Source: Nocardioides szechwanensis (GTDB lineage: Bacteria > Actinomycetota > Actinomycetes > Propionibacteriales > Nocardioidaceae). Taken from it: 64,000 nt of DNA. The stretch's first letter is position 1. Every line of letters begins with the position of its first letter. Location: NCBI RefSeq assembly GCF_900103935.1, contig NZ_FNIC01000004.1, positions 248,001 through 312,000 of the forward strand. The letters are read 5' to 3'. Made by a program: the position numbers and the translations under genes. Positions 33,333 to 45,010 of this stretch are shown piece after piece. Under the pieces are notes generated by a model. It saw nothing but the letters and a program-made list of their open reading frames with translations. It ran no database searches and was not told the DNA's origin.

Positions 33333-34679
33333 TCACGGACGCTGGGTGAGGACCTCTCGGGCCGTGGCCGAGCCGGAGCGCACGGCTCCTTCCATGTAGC
33401 CGTTCCACTCCACGGCGTACTCGGCGCCGGCCCAGTGGATCCGGTCGACGGGCGGGCGGAGGGCGTGGCCGTAGCTGGTCCACACGCCCGGGGCGAAGTG
33501 GGCGCCGTAACAGCCTCGGGTGAACTCCTCGGCACTCCAGTCCTTCTCGACGTAGTCGGTGGGGGTGGCGGCCTGCGGGCCGAAGTAGCTCGTGAAGCAG
33601 TCCAGCACGGCACGGCGGCGCTCGTCCGCGGGGAGCCGCTGCCACTGACGTGCCTCGTTGCCTTCGACGAAGCCGAGGAGGATGCCGACCTCGCCGTCGG
33701 GTGGCGAGACGTCGAAGGTGACCTTGACCGGTCCGGTGTCGGTGGCGGCCTGGCCGTTGAGTCCCTGGTCGCGCCAGAACGGCGTCTGGTAGGCGGCGAA
33801 GGTCTTCGCGACCGTTCCCGCCGGCACCCGCTGGGTGAGCTGGTCGCGCCAGGCCGGCAGCAGCGGGTCGTAGTGCAGGCGTCCGGCGAGCGTGGGCGGG
33901 AGCGCGACCACGACACGGCCGGCGGTGATCGTCTCCCCGGACCTCGTGATGATCCGGGTGCCCGACGCATCCTGGGCGACCGTCGTGACCGGCGTCGAGA
34001 GTCGTACGTCGAGGCCCTCAGCGAGCCGCTGGGCCACGAGCACCGAGCCACCCACGACCCGGTCCTGCTGGGCGCCGTGGTCGACGGCGAGCAGTGTCTC
34101 GAGGTCGGCGTTGCTCACGGCGTAGAACAGCGCGTGCAGGAGCGAGAGGTCGCTGGCGTCGGCGGCGAACACCGCCTCGGTCGCGATCCGGAAGTAGGCC
34201 CGGCCGGCGGGGGTGCGCAGGTTGCGGCTTACCCAGGTCTCGAAGGTCTGGCCGTCCAGCTGGTGGGCGCGCGGGTGCGCCCACGGCTGGGCAGGGTCGA
34301 CGCTGCGGGCGAGCCGCCCGAAGCGAGCCATGCCCTGCGCGAGGTCGGCGATCGCGACCGGGTTCAGACGGGGGATCGCGCCCTTCTTGCCGGAGACGAG
34401 CGCGCGCTTCCTCCCGAGCCGGATCAGCAGCTTGCCCTCGTCGTTCCACGTCCGGAACGTCTCCAGCCCGAGCTCGTCGACCAGTGCGTACATCCGCGAG
34501 TGCCCCTCGCCGATCCAGGTGCCGCCGAGCTCGATCGGCTGCCCCTCGAGGGTGCCGCCCTCCAGGCGGCCGCCCACGCGGTCGCGGGCCTCGACGACGA
34601 CCACCTCGCCGCCGGCCTGTTGGAGCTCACGCGCCGCCGACAGACCCGCCAGGCCGGCACCGATCACCACGACCTTCAT
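33333..34679 (-). CDS. Flavin-containing amine oxidase
   Basis: A 448-residue FAD enzyme of the monoamine/putrescine oxidase family. The FAD-binding motif is VVVIGAGLAGLSAARELQ at the N-terminus, followed by VVEARDRVGGRLEGG and ELGGTWIGEGHSRMYALVDE. The C-terminal FAD contact is RIHWAGAEYAVEWNGYMEGAVRSG near residue 415, and KDW near 370 is a conserved turn. It oxidises a primary or polyamine to an aldehyde with release of ammonia and peroxide; the substrate cannot be told, although putrescine or tyramine oxidases of actinobacteria look alike. The ATG at 34679 was chosen over the GTG at 34685. It begins seven bases after the phosphoglucomutase stop and may share its transcript. Confidence 0.9.
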   Translation of the reverse strand: MKVVVIGAGLAGLSAARELQQAGGEVVVVEARDRVGGRLEGGTLEGQPIELGGTWIGEGHSRMYALVDELGLETFRTWNDEGKLLIRLGRKRALVSGKKGAIPRLNPVAIADLAQGMARFGRLARSVDPAQPWAHPRAHQLDGQTFETWVSRNLRTPAGRAYFRIATEAVFAADASDLSLLHALFYAVSNADLETLLAVDHGAQQDRVVGGSVLVAQRLAEGLDVRLSTPVTTVAQDASGTRIITRSGETITAGRVVVALPPTLAGRLHYDPLLPAWRDQLTQRVPAGTVAKTFAAYQTPFWRDQGLNGQAATDTGPVKVTFDVSPPDGEVGILLGFVEGNEARQWQRLPADERRRAVLDCFTSYFGPQAATPTDYVEKDWSAEEFTRGCYGAHFAPGVWTSYGHALRPPVDRIHWAGAEYAVEWNGYMEGAVRSGSATAREVLTQRP

Positions 34680-34685
34680 GGCCAC

Positions 34686-36320
<1,635 letters not shown>

Positions 36321-36384
36321 GGCCCCATCATGCACGGACCCGACGACGAGGGTTTCCTCGCTTCTGGTGCGGCGACGCCGTGCC

Positions 36385-37692
<1,308 letters not shown>

Positions 37693-37702
37693 CCCTCCCG
37701 AG

Positions 37703-37769
37703 GGGAAAGTACGGAACGTTTTCGACCTGGAAAGGTCCGATCCGGGTCGATTTCGTTCCGTACTTTCCC
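37703..37769 (+). terminator. Long stem-loop downstream of the M28 peptidase
   Basis: A perfect 16-bp stem (37703-37718 with 37754-37769, GGGAAAGTACGGAACG) encloses a 3x3 T/T internal loop, then a second 6-bp stem TCGACC/GGTCGA. It begins 11 bases after the stop codon. The AAAG-CTTT palindromic arms are AT-richer than the neighbourhood, which is odd for a plain terminator. Confidence 0.65.
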
Positions 37770-37812
37770 GGGTGGCCGACAGGCGGTGAGCCGCAACCGG
37801 TAGAACTTCCCT

Positions 37813-39411
37813 GTGAAGTTCCAGCGCACGGCCGCCCTGCTCGGAGTGGTGTTGCTGATCTGGGCCCTCGGTCCGCTGGTGCTGCTCGCCGCTCTGGTGG
37901 CGCTCGGCTTCCCGCGCGTACGCCGTTGGCTGCGCCCGACCCGCCGGGTGGTGGCCATCTGGGCGGCCACCGTCGTCGTCCTGGTCGGCGTCGTGGTCCT
38001 GGTCCCCGACGGCTACCTGCCGATCCCCCCGGGACCGGGCGCGCTGGTGACGCCGGGCTACGTCGGCAGCCCGGCCACGCCAGACCCGATCGACCTGCGC
38101 ATCCCGCAGCACCCACGGCTCGCCTCCAACGGCAACAGCTCCATGCACAACGACGGCTGGGCGTCCGACGCGTACGCCGGGCCCGGCCCGCTCGGGGAGT
38201 CGCCCCGGGTCGACACCGCCTGGTACGGCCTCGAGGAGTGCGCGACGCTCGCCTTCGACTCCCGCGACCGGCTGATCGCCCTGTGCGGCAACATCTCCGG
38301 GCCGGTGATCCACGTGCTCGACCCCGAGTCGATGCGCGCCCAGGCCACCCTCGAGCTGCCCGGCCGCCGCGACAACGGCAACGGCAAGAAGCCCTGGGAG
38401 AACCTCTGCGGCGGCTCCTACTTCTTCCTCGACGACCAGGACCGTGCGGTCACCGCCACCACCGAGCGCAGCATCGTCGCGATCACCACCGCCGACGGCG
38501 AGGGGGAGCCGGACCTCACCATCCAGACGTCGTACGACCTCACCGAGCAGGTGCCCGAGGACGACTGCCTGATCGCGCTGATGCCCGACTGGGGCGGCCG
38601 GATCTGGTACGAGACCGAGGACGGCCGGGTCGGCTTCGTCGACCCCGGCACGGGCCGGGCGACGGTGCTGGACCTCGGTGAGGAGATCGCCAACTCCTTC
38701 TCGGTCGGCGCCGACGGCGGCGTCTATGTCGTCACGGTCAACGCGCTCTACAAGCTCGGCGTCGACGCCGCGGGGCGTCCCGCGGTCACGTGGCGCACCA
38801 CCTACGACCGCGGCACCGACACCAAGCCCGGGCAGCTCAGCCGCGGCAGCGGTACGACGCCGACCCTGATGCCCGGCGGCCTGGTCGCGATCACCGACAA
38901 CGCCGAGCCCCGGATGAACGTGCAGTTCTACGAGACCGGCGACGGCAGCCTGGTCTGCCAGCGCGCGGTCTTCGGTGACGGTGCCAGCGCGACCGACAAC
39001 TCCCTGGTGTCCGTGGGCGACGGCGTCATCGTCGAGAACAACTACGGATACGGCGGCCCGCTGAGCACCATGTTCGGCAGGGCCACCCCGGGTGGGTTCG
39101 CCCGCGTCGACGTCGCCGGCGGGGAGTGCGAGCTCGTCTGGACCTCCGAGCAGGTGGCGCCGACGTCGGTCGCCAAGGTGTCGCTGGAGACCGGCCTGGT
39201 CTACGCCTACACCAAGCGCAAGAGCTGGCTGGGCGTCAACGCCTGGTACTTCACGGCGATCAGCGCCCGCACCGGCCGCACGGAGTTCTCGGTGCGCACC
39301 GGTCTCGGCACGCTGTTCAACAACCACTACTCCGCGGTGACGCTGGCCCCCGACGGCTCGGCGTACGTCGCCACCCTCGCCGGCCTGGTCCGGATCCGCG
39401 ACCGTGAGTGA
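37813..39411 (+). CDS. Membrane-anchored beta-propeller protein of unknown function
   Basis: A 532-residue protein with two N-terminal membrane helices (about residues 7-34, LLGVVLLIWALGPLVLLAAL, and 46-64) and an external part of about 460 residues. Repeated units such as LAFDSRDRLIALCGN, FFLDDQDRAVTATT, FSVGADGGVYVVTVNALY, VTLAPDGSAYVATLAGL are the blades of a PQQ/NHL-type propeller. The segment WENLCGGSYFF near residue 195 and three other Cys may form disulphides. I cannot name the family or a ligand. The GTG at 37813 follows TAGAAC-6, a weak leaderless signal. It is not obviously linked to the peptidase upstream, because the long stem-loop lies between them. Confidence 0.7.
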   Translation: MKFQRTAALLGVVLLIWALGPLVLLAALVALGFPRVRRWLRPTRRVVAIWAATVVVLVGVVVLVPDGYLPIPPGPGALVTPGYVGSPATPDPIDLRIPQHPRLASNGNSSMHNDGWASDAYAGPGPLGESPRVDTAWYGLEECATLAFDSRDRLIALCGNISGPVIHVLDPESMRAQATLELPGRRDNGNGKKPWENLCGGSYFFLDDQDRAVTATTERSIVAITTADGEGEPDLTIQTSYDLTEQVPEDDCLIALMPDWGGRIWYETEDGRVGFVDPGTGRATVLDLGEEIANSFSVGADGGVYVVTVNALYKLGVDAAGRPAVTWRTTYDRGTDTKPGQLSRGSGTTPTLMPGGLVAITDNAEPRMNVQFYETGDGSLVCQRAVFGDGASATDNSLVSVGDGVIVENNYGYGGPLSTMFGRATPGGFARVDVAGGECELVWTSEQVAPTSVAKVSLETGLVYAYTKRKSWLGVNAWYFTAISARTGRTEFSVRTGLGTLFNNHYSAVTLAPDGSAYVATLAGLVRIRDRE

Positions 39412-39426
39412 CCCGCGGCTTGTCGG

Positions 39427-39475
39427 CCCAGGGTCGACGGTGACCCGACTTCGGTCGCGGAGTCACCGACCTGGG
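39427..39475. terminator. Terminator hairpin between convergent genes, UUCG loop
   Basis: CCCAGG/CCTGGG (39427-39432, 39470-39475), CGGTGAC/GTCACCG (39438-39444, 39462-39468) and an inner CGAC-TTCG-GTCG hairpin form a branched stem between the propeller gene and the patatin-type gene. The right arm runs into the last codons of the latter. Confidence 0.6.
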
Positions 39476-42414
39476 TCCAGCGTCCGGACCAGCTCGTCGA
39501 TGTTGCCGTAGCTGAGCTTGGCGACCAGCCGCTGGTCCGCGAGGGCGTCGTCCATCGGTCGCTGGCTCGCCGTGGACAGCACCCAGCCGAGCGGGCCGGC
39601 GATCCCGGGGCTGGTCGCCTGGTAGACCACGAACACCGAGTGCGCCCGCCACTCGTCGACGCGGGACACGAGGTCGGAGCCGTCCACGCTCCACAGCTGG
39701 TCGGTGGCCAGCGCCGCGGTCGCCCGCTGGAGCTGTGAGTCGGTGGAGTACAGCGACTTCTTGGCCTTCAGCGCGGTGGCGACCGGCACCAGCACCTCGA
39801 GCGCCGGCTCTGGCGTGGGGGCGGCCAGGTCGGAGCCGCTGCCGTTGTCGAAGTAGACGAGCAGCGGCACGACCAGGGTCGTCGGCCGGGCACCGCAGTC
39901 CGGTCCGGCCATCAGGACGCAGTCGTTGTGGGCGCGCACCCAGGGCAGGACCTGTGGCGCGAGGTCCACCAGGGTGCCGATCCCGGTGTTCTCGGCGTAC
40001 CCGCCGTCGACGTACTGCTGGTCGACGCCGGCGCACTCCTCGGACCCCGCGGGGGTGACGAACGGGAAGCGGGACGCCAGCAGGGCCGCGGTCGAGGTAT
40101 ACAGCTGCCCGGTGCACGCGACCAGGTCGGAGCTGCCGGCGACGTCCGTCGGCTCACCGCAGCCGGATCTCGTCATCTCCCCCAGCGCGACCTGGCTCAC
40201 GAGCGCGCGGCAGCCTGTGGTCGAGGAGGTCGAGTTGAGCACCAACGGCCCGGTGATGCCCCAGCTCCACGACCCCCGGGCCTGCAGCCACGGCTCTCGC
40301 AGCTCCGGGATCTGCTCCTCCCAGGACTCCTCGATCAGCGCCGCACGGTCGGCCCACGTCGCGTCGTCGCGTCCCTCCGCTCCGAAGGACGGCAGCCCGA
40401 TCCCGGTGGCGGCGAAGATCGTGTCGCGCAGCACCATCCCGGTGACCGCCTCGGTCAGCCCGTCCGGTCCACTGATCTGCCGCACCGCCTCGCGGGCATC
40501 CCCGGGGTCGCGCACCGAGGCGATGGCCAGGCCCAGCGCCCCGCCGGACGCCCCGGACGAGACGAACGCGCCACCGCAGACCTCGGGCCCGGGGGTGAGG
40601 GCGGCGATCTGGTCGACCCCGGACGCGGTCCAGTACGCCGCCCGGATCCCGCCGCCCTCGGCGGCGTACATCACGAGCGGTCGGACCCGCTGGCCTTCGA
40701 GCTCGGTCTCGCAGACGCCGTCCGGGTCGGCGGCCAGCCACTGGTCGAGGAGCACGGGCACCCCGGCGCGTACCCCGATCCCGGCGTCGTTGGGGCCGTC
40801 GCGCACCGGGTGCACGTCGTCGCCGGTGCCCGCGACGGCCGTCGCGAGGCAGGCCAGGACCACCAGTGACGTGGTGGGTGTGAAGGCGAGGGTGCGCGGG
40901 GTGAACCAGAACGCCTCGGGGGCACCCGGACGCTGGGTGATGACGACGACCGACGCGATCAGGATGCTGAGCGAGCCGAGGGCCAGCTGGAAGGTGGCGA
41001 TCACGCCGAGTCCGGCGGCGGCCCAGCCCGGCAGCAACGCGAGGAGCAGCCCGGCCAGGGTGCTCAGGGCGAGTGCCAGCCAGCTGACGGGGTGCTGCTT
41101 GAGGCTGGCCAGGCTCGCGCTGCGCGAGGTGCGGCTGCGTGCTGGGGAGTCGATGCCAGGCGTCAGGAGCACCGTCGCCGCGTTGCGGTCGGCGGCATCC
41201 GCGAGCCGCCCGAGGCACCACCCGTACAGGGGCCAGGTGACCGCCACGGTGACGACGCCGATGAGCATGAGCGCGAGCGCCTGCCATCGGTCGTCGCCGA
41301 GCGCGACGACCGCGGTGAACGACCGGATCGCCCCGAGCCCGGTGACCACGAGCAGCACACCCGGCAGCACATCGCCCACCAGGGAGGCCGCCCGGAACCG
41401 GTCGGCTGTCACCTTCGGCCGTGTGGGGCGCCGGGCCGCCGACCCGCTGGAGCGCACGCGCCTGACCCAGGAGCAGAAGCCGACGAGGATCGGGATCGCG
41501 GCGAAGCCGCCTGCACGCCGCCACGCCACCTCACCTCCACCGACCTGCACGGCCACGCCGGCGACGAGCAGGACGACCGGCCCCGCGAACCACAGGAGCA
41601 GGGGCGACAGGGGGTCGGCCTCCTCCGGCAGCTCGACCGTCGTACGACGCCAGAGGTGGTCGGTGCGCTGCCGCCCGACGACGAACGTCGCGCCCGCCAG
41701 CACCGCCGTGACGAACGCCGCGGCGACCACGTGCCAGGGCCCGTCGTCGACCCAGCGACGCTGGATGTCCGGGACCTGCTCGACGATGTCCGGCCCGGCC
41801 ACCAGCCCCAGCAGTGCCAGCGGCAGCACGATGATGGCTGAGTAGCGATGCGTGTAGAACGCCCCGGCCCCGAGCCGGAGCCCGGAGACCAGGTCCCGTC
41901 CCCGCATGACGACGAGGACGAGGACCGCGACCGCGAGGCCGGCCCACTTCACGTAGGACGCGAACGGCAGCGGGGTCTCCCAGCGCCCGAGGATCAGGAC
42001 CCCCTCGGTCAGGTCCGCGGCGACCGCGACCACGGCGGCGGCCCCGGAGGCGACCGCCGCCCAGGCGCGCCCGAACGTCGTGGCCCGCGCGAGCTCGTGG
42101 ACGACCCACCGCATCAGGAGCGCCCCGTAGGTCAGGGCGAAGGCCACGTCCAGGAAGACGTAGCCGGTGAGCCAGGCGTCGAGGCGGTGCTCCGCGGCGT
42201 CGGCCGGCCCGAAGAGGAAGCGCCAACCCTCGTGCGCGGTCTCGGGCCAGTGCAGGCCGGTCAGGTCGGTCGGGGTCCAGCGGGTGCCGTCCTGGAGCAC
42301 CTGACCGACCAGCCCGTCGAGCTGGCGCAGGGCGATGGCGAGCGCGGCCGCCAGCGAGAGCAGGGTCGCGAGCCCGGCGTCGATGCGGGCCAGTGGTGCA
42401 GGTCGGTCGGGCAT
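39463..42414 (-). CDS. Polytopic membrane protein with C-terminal patatin-like lipase domain
   Basis: A 983-residue protein. The first 530 residues hold about 12 hydrophobic helices (e.g. IDAGLATLLSLAAALAIAL, AVASGAAAVVAVAADLTEG, SYVKWAGLAVAVLVLVVM, LSTLAGLLLALLPGWAAAGLG). The C-terminal 400 residues show the patatin blocks in order: oxyanion motif AEGGGIRAAYW near residue 584, nucleophile SSGASGGALG near 620 (GxSxG as GASGG), and DGGYAEN near 802 supplying the catalytic Asp. Patatin-like enzymes are phospholipases or acylhydrolases; here the domain is fused to a large membrane part, so it probably acts on membrane lipids. The start ATG at 42414 has GGGAT ten bases upstream. I cannot name a characterised homologue. 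Confidence 0.8.
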   Translation of the reverse strand: MPDRPAPLARIDAGLATLLSLAAALAIALRQLDGLVGQVLQDGTRWTPTDLTGLHWPETAHEGWRFLFGPADAAEHRLDAWLTGYVFLDVAFALTYGALLMRWVVHELARATTFGRAWAAVASGAAAVVAVAADLTEGVLILGRWETPLPFASYVKWAGLAVAVLVLVVMRGRDLVSGLRLGAGAFYTHRYSAIIVLPLALLGLVAGPDIVEQVPDIQRRWVDDGPWHVVAAAFVTAVLAGATFVVGRQRTDHLWRRTTVELPEEADPLSPLLLWFAGPVVLLVAGVAVQVGGGEVAWRRAGGFAAIPILVGFCSWVRRVRSSGSAARRPTRPKVTADRFRAASLVGDVLPGVLLVVTGLGAIRSFTAVVALGDDRWQALALMLIGVVTVAVTWPLYGWCLGRLADAADRNAATVLLTPGIDSPARSRTSRSASLASLKQHPVSWLALALSTLAGLLLALLPGWAAAGLGVIATFQLALGSLSILIASVVVITQRPGAPEAFWFTPRTLAFTPTTSLVVLACLATAVAGTGDDVHPVRDGPNDAGIGVRAGVPVLLDQWLAADPDGVCETELEGQRVRPLVMYAAEGGGIRAAYWTASGVDQIAALTPGPEVCGGAFVSSGASGGALGLAIASVRDPGDAREAVRQISGPDGLTEAVTGMVLRDTIFAATGIGLPSFGAEGRDDATWADRAALIEESWEEQIPELREPWLQARGSWSWGITGPLVLNSTSSTTGCRALVSQVALGEMTRSGCGEPTDVAGSSDLVACTGQLYTSTAALLASRFPFVTPAGSEECAGVDQQYVDGGYAENTGIGTLVDLAPQVLPWVRAHNDCVLMAGPDCGARPTTLVVPLLVYFDNGSGSDLAAPTPEPALEVLVPVATALKAKKSLYSTDSQLQRATAALATDQLWSVDGSDLVSRVDEWRAHSVFVVYQATSPGIAGPLGWVLSTASQRPMDDALADQRLVAKLSYGNIDELVRTLDPGR

Positions 42415-42499
42415 GGGCGATCCCGTTCGTGCGGGGGAGCGGTGCGGCCCAGACAACCGTGGGGGGAGTGTGCCACTGCGCGGCCCCGCCGGGGAAGGC

Positions 42500-43425
42500 C
42501 TAGGGGTAGTCGATGCCGGTGGTCCGCTCGCTGATCTCCCACAGCCGTCGCTGCGCGATCCGGTCGTAGGAGGCCTTGCCGCTGGTGACGATCTGCGGCG
42601 CCCCGGCCATCTGGGCCAGGCCGCTCGGTCCGCAGTAGGTGCCACCCGGCAGGTCAGCGGTCGCGGCCATCAGGCTCGGCCACGCGCCGGCCGCCGCCGA
42701 CTGCGACACGGCCCGGATCGCGGCGTCGAGGATCGACGCGGTGCCACCGGAGGACCGGCCGTACTGGCCGTTGGCGGCCAGGTGCGTGCCGGCGAAGCCG
42801 GGGTGGGCGGCCAGCGCCTTCAGCGGCAGACCCGCCTCGCGCGCCCGGCGGTCGAGCTCGTAGGTGAAGAGCAGGTTGGCGAGCTTGGTCGCGCCGTAGG
42901 TGGGCCACTTGGAGTACCTGCCCTGCTGCGCCTTCGGGTCGCCCAGCGGCGCGCCCTTGGCATAGCGGTGGAACTGCGACGACACCGCCACCACCCGCGC
43001 GTCGCCGCTGGCGGCGAGCTGCGGGAGCAGCAGCCCGGTCAGCAGGAACGGGCCGAAGTGGTTGGTCGCGAGCTGGAGCTCGAGACCGTCGGCGGTGCGG
43101 GAGTAGGGCGTGCCCATGACGCCGGCGTTGTTGATGAGTACGTCGATCGGGCGAAGGCGGCCGCGTCGCCAGCGGCCCGACGTACGGACGCCAGGTCGGA
43201 GACGTCGACGGTGAGCCGCTCGAGCTCGGCGTCGGGAACCTCTCCGTGGATCGCCTCGTCGGTCTCGGCGATCTTGCTCTCGGTGCGGCCGGCCAGGATC
43301 ACCCGGGCGCCGCGGCGGGCCAGCTCGAGCGCGGTGTGGTGGCCGAGGCCCCCGACCGTGGTGCCGGTGACCAGGATGGTGCGCCCGCTCTGGTCGGGTA
43401 CGGCGTCCAGCCGCCAGTCGCTCAC
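42500..43425 (-). pseudogene. Short-chain dehydrogenase/reductase broken by a one-base frameshift
   Basis: The N-terminal half starts at the GTG at 43425 ([21 protein letters not shown], with the Rossmann [10 protein letters not shown]) and runs in one frame to about 43150, where it loses homology. The C-terminal half continues in another frame with [27 protein letters not shown], and the catalytic [11 protein letters not shown]. The length 926 is one short of a multiple of three, so one lost base near 43148-43150 explains it. The intact protein would be a 308-residue classical SDR of the retinol-dehydrogenase/WWOX-like type. It overlaps the upstream gene by four bases (GTGA). A sequencing error in this GC-rich spot is possible, so the call pseudogene is provisional. 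Confidence 0.8.
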
Positions 43426-44237
43426 GGGGTCGTCGCCATCGCGTCGACGACCCGCTGTCCGACGGCTCGGTCGCCCTCGATGCTCACCACTCCCGGCTCG
43501 ACCGGGGAGCGGCCGCCGGCCAGCACCACGAACGTCGGCCGGTCCATCCGCAGCCGGACCGTCGGCTCGGTCGGCACCTCGCTGAGACGCTCCCCGCGGC
43601 CGGCGTCGTTGACCGTGAACGCGAACGGGTTGCTGCCGGCCATCTCGAGGACCAGGGTGGTGCCCGGGTCGGCGCCGACCTTCTTGGCCAGCACGAAGCC
43701 GAGGCTCTCGGCGAGGTACTCCGCCGTGTGCTTGGCCGGGACGGTGTCCATGCCGCCGGGGAGGCCGACCGCGCGGCGTACGTCCTGCTCGTGCATCCAC
43801 ACGTCGAGCGGCCGGTTGCGCAGCAGCACCTCCCAGGTCCACGGGACACCGCCGAAGATCACCTCGGGCTTGGCCTTGGCATCGGTCGGCGGGTCGGCCA
43901 GGAGCCTGGTGTGGCGCGCGGTGGTCGCCTCGCGGATCTCGTTGATGATCGCGTCGGGGCTGCTGTCGCGCCGGTTGACGACCCCGATCTCGGTGTAGAG
44001 CCCCATGAAGCCGGTGACGTGGGCCGGCTCGCCGACCTCGGCGGTCTCCTCGGGGCCACCGGCGAGGATGCCCTCGAGGTGCGCGACGTGGGAGGCGCAG
44101 GCGCGGACGTCCCACCCCGGAAGGTCGGTGGGCGTCGCCCACTGCTCGGGGGTCAGCTGCTCGAGCAACGTGGTGAAGTCGTTGATCGCCTCCCACCAGA
44201 CCTCGATGTAGCCGGCAAGACGCTCCTGGTCGCTCAT
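43422..44237 (-). CDS. Maleylpyruvate isomerase-family (DinB-like) mycothiol-dependent enzyme
   Basis: A 271-residue protein of the actinobacterial TIGR03083/DinB group. The N-terminal four-helix bundle has [43 protein letters not shown] (read in parts), where the His in SHVAHLEG is a metal ligand, and [18 protein letters not shown] gives the second His pair. The C-terminal 90 residues form a small sterol-carrier-like domain ([20 protein letters not shown]). Such enzymes use mycothiol for isomerisation or thiol transfer. The start has TAGGGT seven bases upstream and no Shine-Dalgarno site. Its last bases overlap the SDR start, so the two were probably co-expressed. Confidence 0.87.
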   Translation of the reverse strand: MSDQERLAGYIEVWWEAINDFTTLLEQLTPEQWATPTDLPGWDVRACASHVAHLEGILAGGPEETAEVGEPAHVTGFMGLYTEIGVVNRRDSSPDAIINEIREATTARHTRLLADPPTDAKAKPEVIFGGVPWTWEVLLRNRPLDVWMHEQDVRRAVGLPGGMDTVPAKHTAEYLAESLGFVLAKKVGADPGTTLVLEMAGSNPFAFTVNDAGRGERLSEVPTEPTVRLRMDRPTFVVLAGGRSPVEPGVVSIEGDRAVGQRVVDAMATTP

Positions 44238-44244
44238 GTCAGCC

Positions 44245-44250
44245 ACCCTA
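44245..44250 (-). promoter_or_regulatory. Leaderless -10 element for the DinB-like gene
   Basis: TAGGGT on the minus strand, seven bases before the ATG at 44237. Confidence 0.45.
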
Positions 44251-44285
44251 GTGAAGATCACTGGCGCTGCTCGACCGTCCGAGGA

Positions 44286-44335
44286 GGGAGTGCGAGCGCA
44301 GCGAGCACTCCCAATGGAATGACGGAGTCATTCCA
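44286..44335 (-). repeat. Double-hairpin element, copy 3
   Basis: Read on the minus strand: stem 1 TGGAATGA/TCATTCCA with loop CTCCG, two bases, then stem 2 GGGAGTG/CACTCCC with loop CTCGCTGCGCTCG. It begins two bases after the stop codon of the LysE gene. Compared with copies 1 and 2, several stem base pairs have changed on both sides. Confidence 0.8.
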
Positions 44336-44337
44336 CG

Positions 44338-44937
44338 TCACCCTAGGGCCAGGTTGAGCGCGATCCCCAGCATGGTGAGCCCGATGAGTACGTCGAGCAC
44401 GCGCCACGCCCCGGCGGTGGCGAAGAGCCGCTGCGCGAAGCGGGCCCCGTAGCCGAGCGTGGTGAACCACAGCAGGCTGGCGGCGCAGGCGCCGACCGCG
44501 AACCACCAGCGCCCGTCGCCCTCCGCGGTCGCGATCGAGCCGAGCAGCAGCACGGTGTCGAGGTAGACGTGCGGGTTGAGCCAGGTGAGGGCGACGGCGG
44601 TCCCGACCGCTCGGCGCAGGGTCGGCGCCCCGGCCCGCGCGGCCTCGAGCGGCTGCGGACGCCGGGCCCGCAGCAGGGACGAGAGTCCGTACCAGGTGAG
44701 GAAGGCGACGCCGAGCCAGCGCACGACGTCGAGCACCCACGGCGCCTGCTCCACCACGGTCCCGATGCCGCTCACCCCGGCCAGGATCAGTACCAGGTCC
44801 GAGACCGCGCAGACCGCGACGACCGGACCGACGTACTGACGCACGAGGCCCTGCCGCAGCACGAACGCGTTCTGTGCGCCGATCGCGACGATCAGGGTCA
44901 GGCCGGTCGCCAGACCGGTCAGGAGCGAGTGCAGCAC
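44338..44937 (-). CDS. LysE/ArgO-family amino-acid exporter
   Basis: A 199-residue protein with six membrane helices, usual for the family. Marks are LTLIVAIGAQNAFVLRQGL near residue 14, VSDLVLILAGVSG near 46, and LTWLNPHVYLDTVLLLGS near 118, which contains the conserved Asn-Pro. ArgO/LysE proteins export basic amino acids such as arginine or lysine. The gene has a GTG start with TAGGTT six bases upstream. No LysG-type regulator is adjacent. A double-hairpin repeat follows the stop codon by two bases, probably as a terminator. Confidence 0.93.
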   Translation of the reverse strand: MLHSLLTGLATGLTLIVAIGAQNAFVLRQGLVRQYVGPVVAVCAVSDLVLILAGVSGIGTVVEQAPWVLDVVRWLGVAFLTWYGLSSLLRARRPQPLEAARAGAPTLRRAVGTAVALTWLNPHVYLDTVLLLGSIATAEGDGRWWFAVGACAASLLWFTTLGYGARFAQRLFATAGAWRVLDVLIGLTMLGIALNLALG

Positions 44938-44943
44938 GCCCCG

Positions 44944-44949
44944 AACCTA
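44944..44949 (-). promoter_or_regulatory. Leaderless -10 element for the LysE gene
   Basis: TAGGTT on the minus strand, six bases before the GTG at 44937. Confidence 0.5.
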
Positions 44950-44967
44950 GGGCACCCCGAAATGCAC

Positions 44968-45000
44968 GTTGACCCGCCCGAAAGTTTCGGGCGGGTCAAC
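44968..45000. terminator. Palindromic repeat downstream of fadE5, copy 2
   Basis: The 16-base arm GTTGACCCGCCCGAAA at 44968-44983 pairs exactly with 44985-45000. With its left flank (44957-44983) it is the exact reverse complement of 21045-21071, so this is a repeat family. It sits just after the fadE5 stop and before the LysE promoter. Confidence 0.7.
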
Positions 45001-45010
45001 CGTGGGTGGA

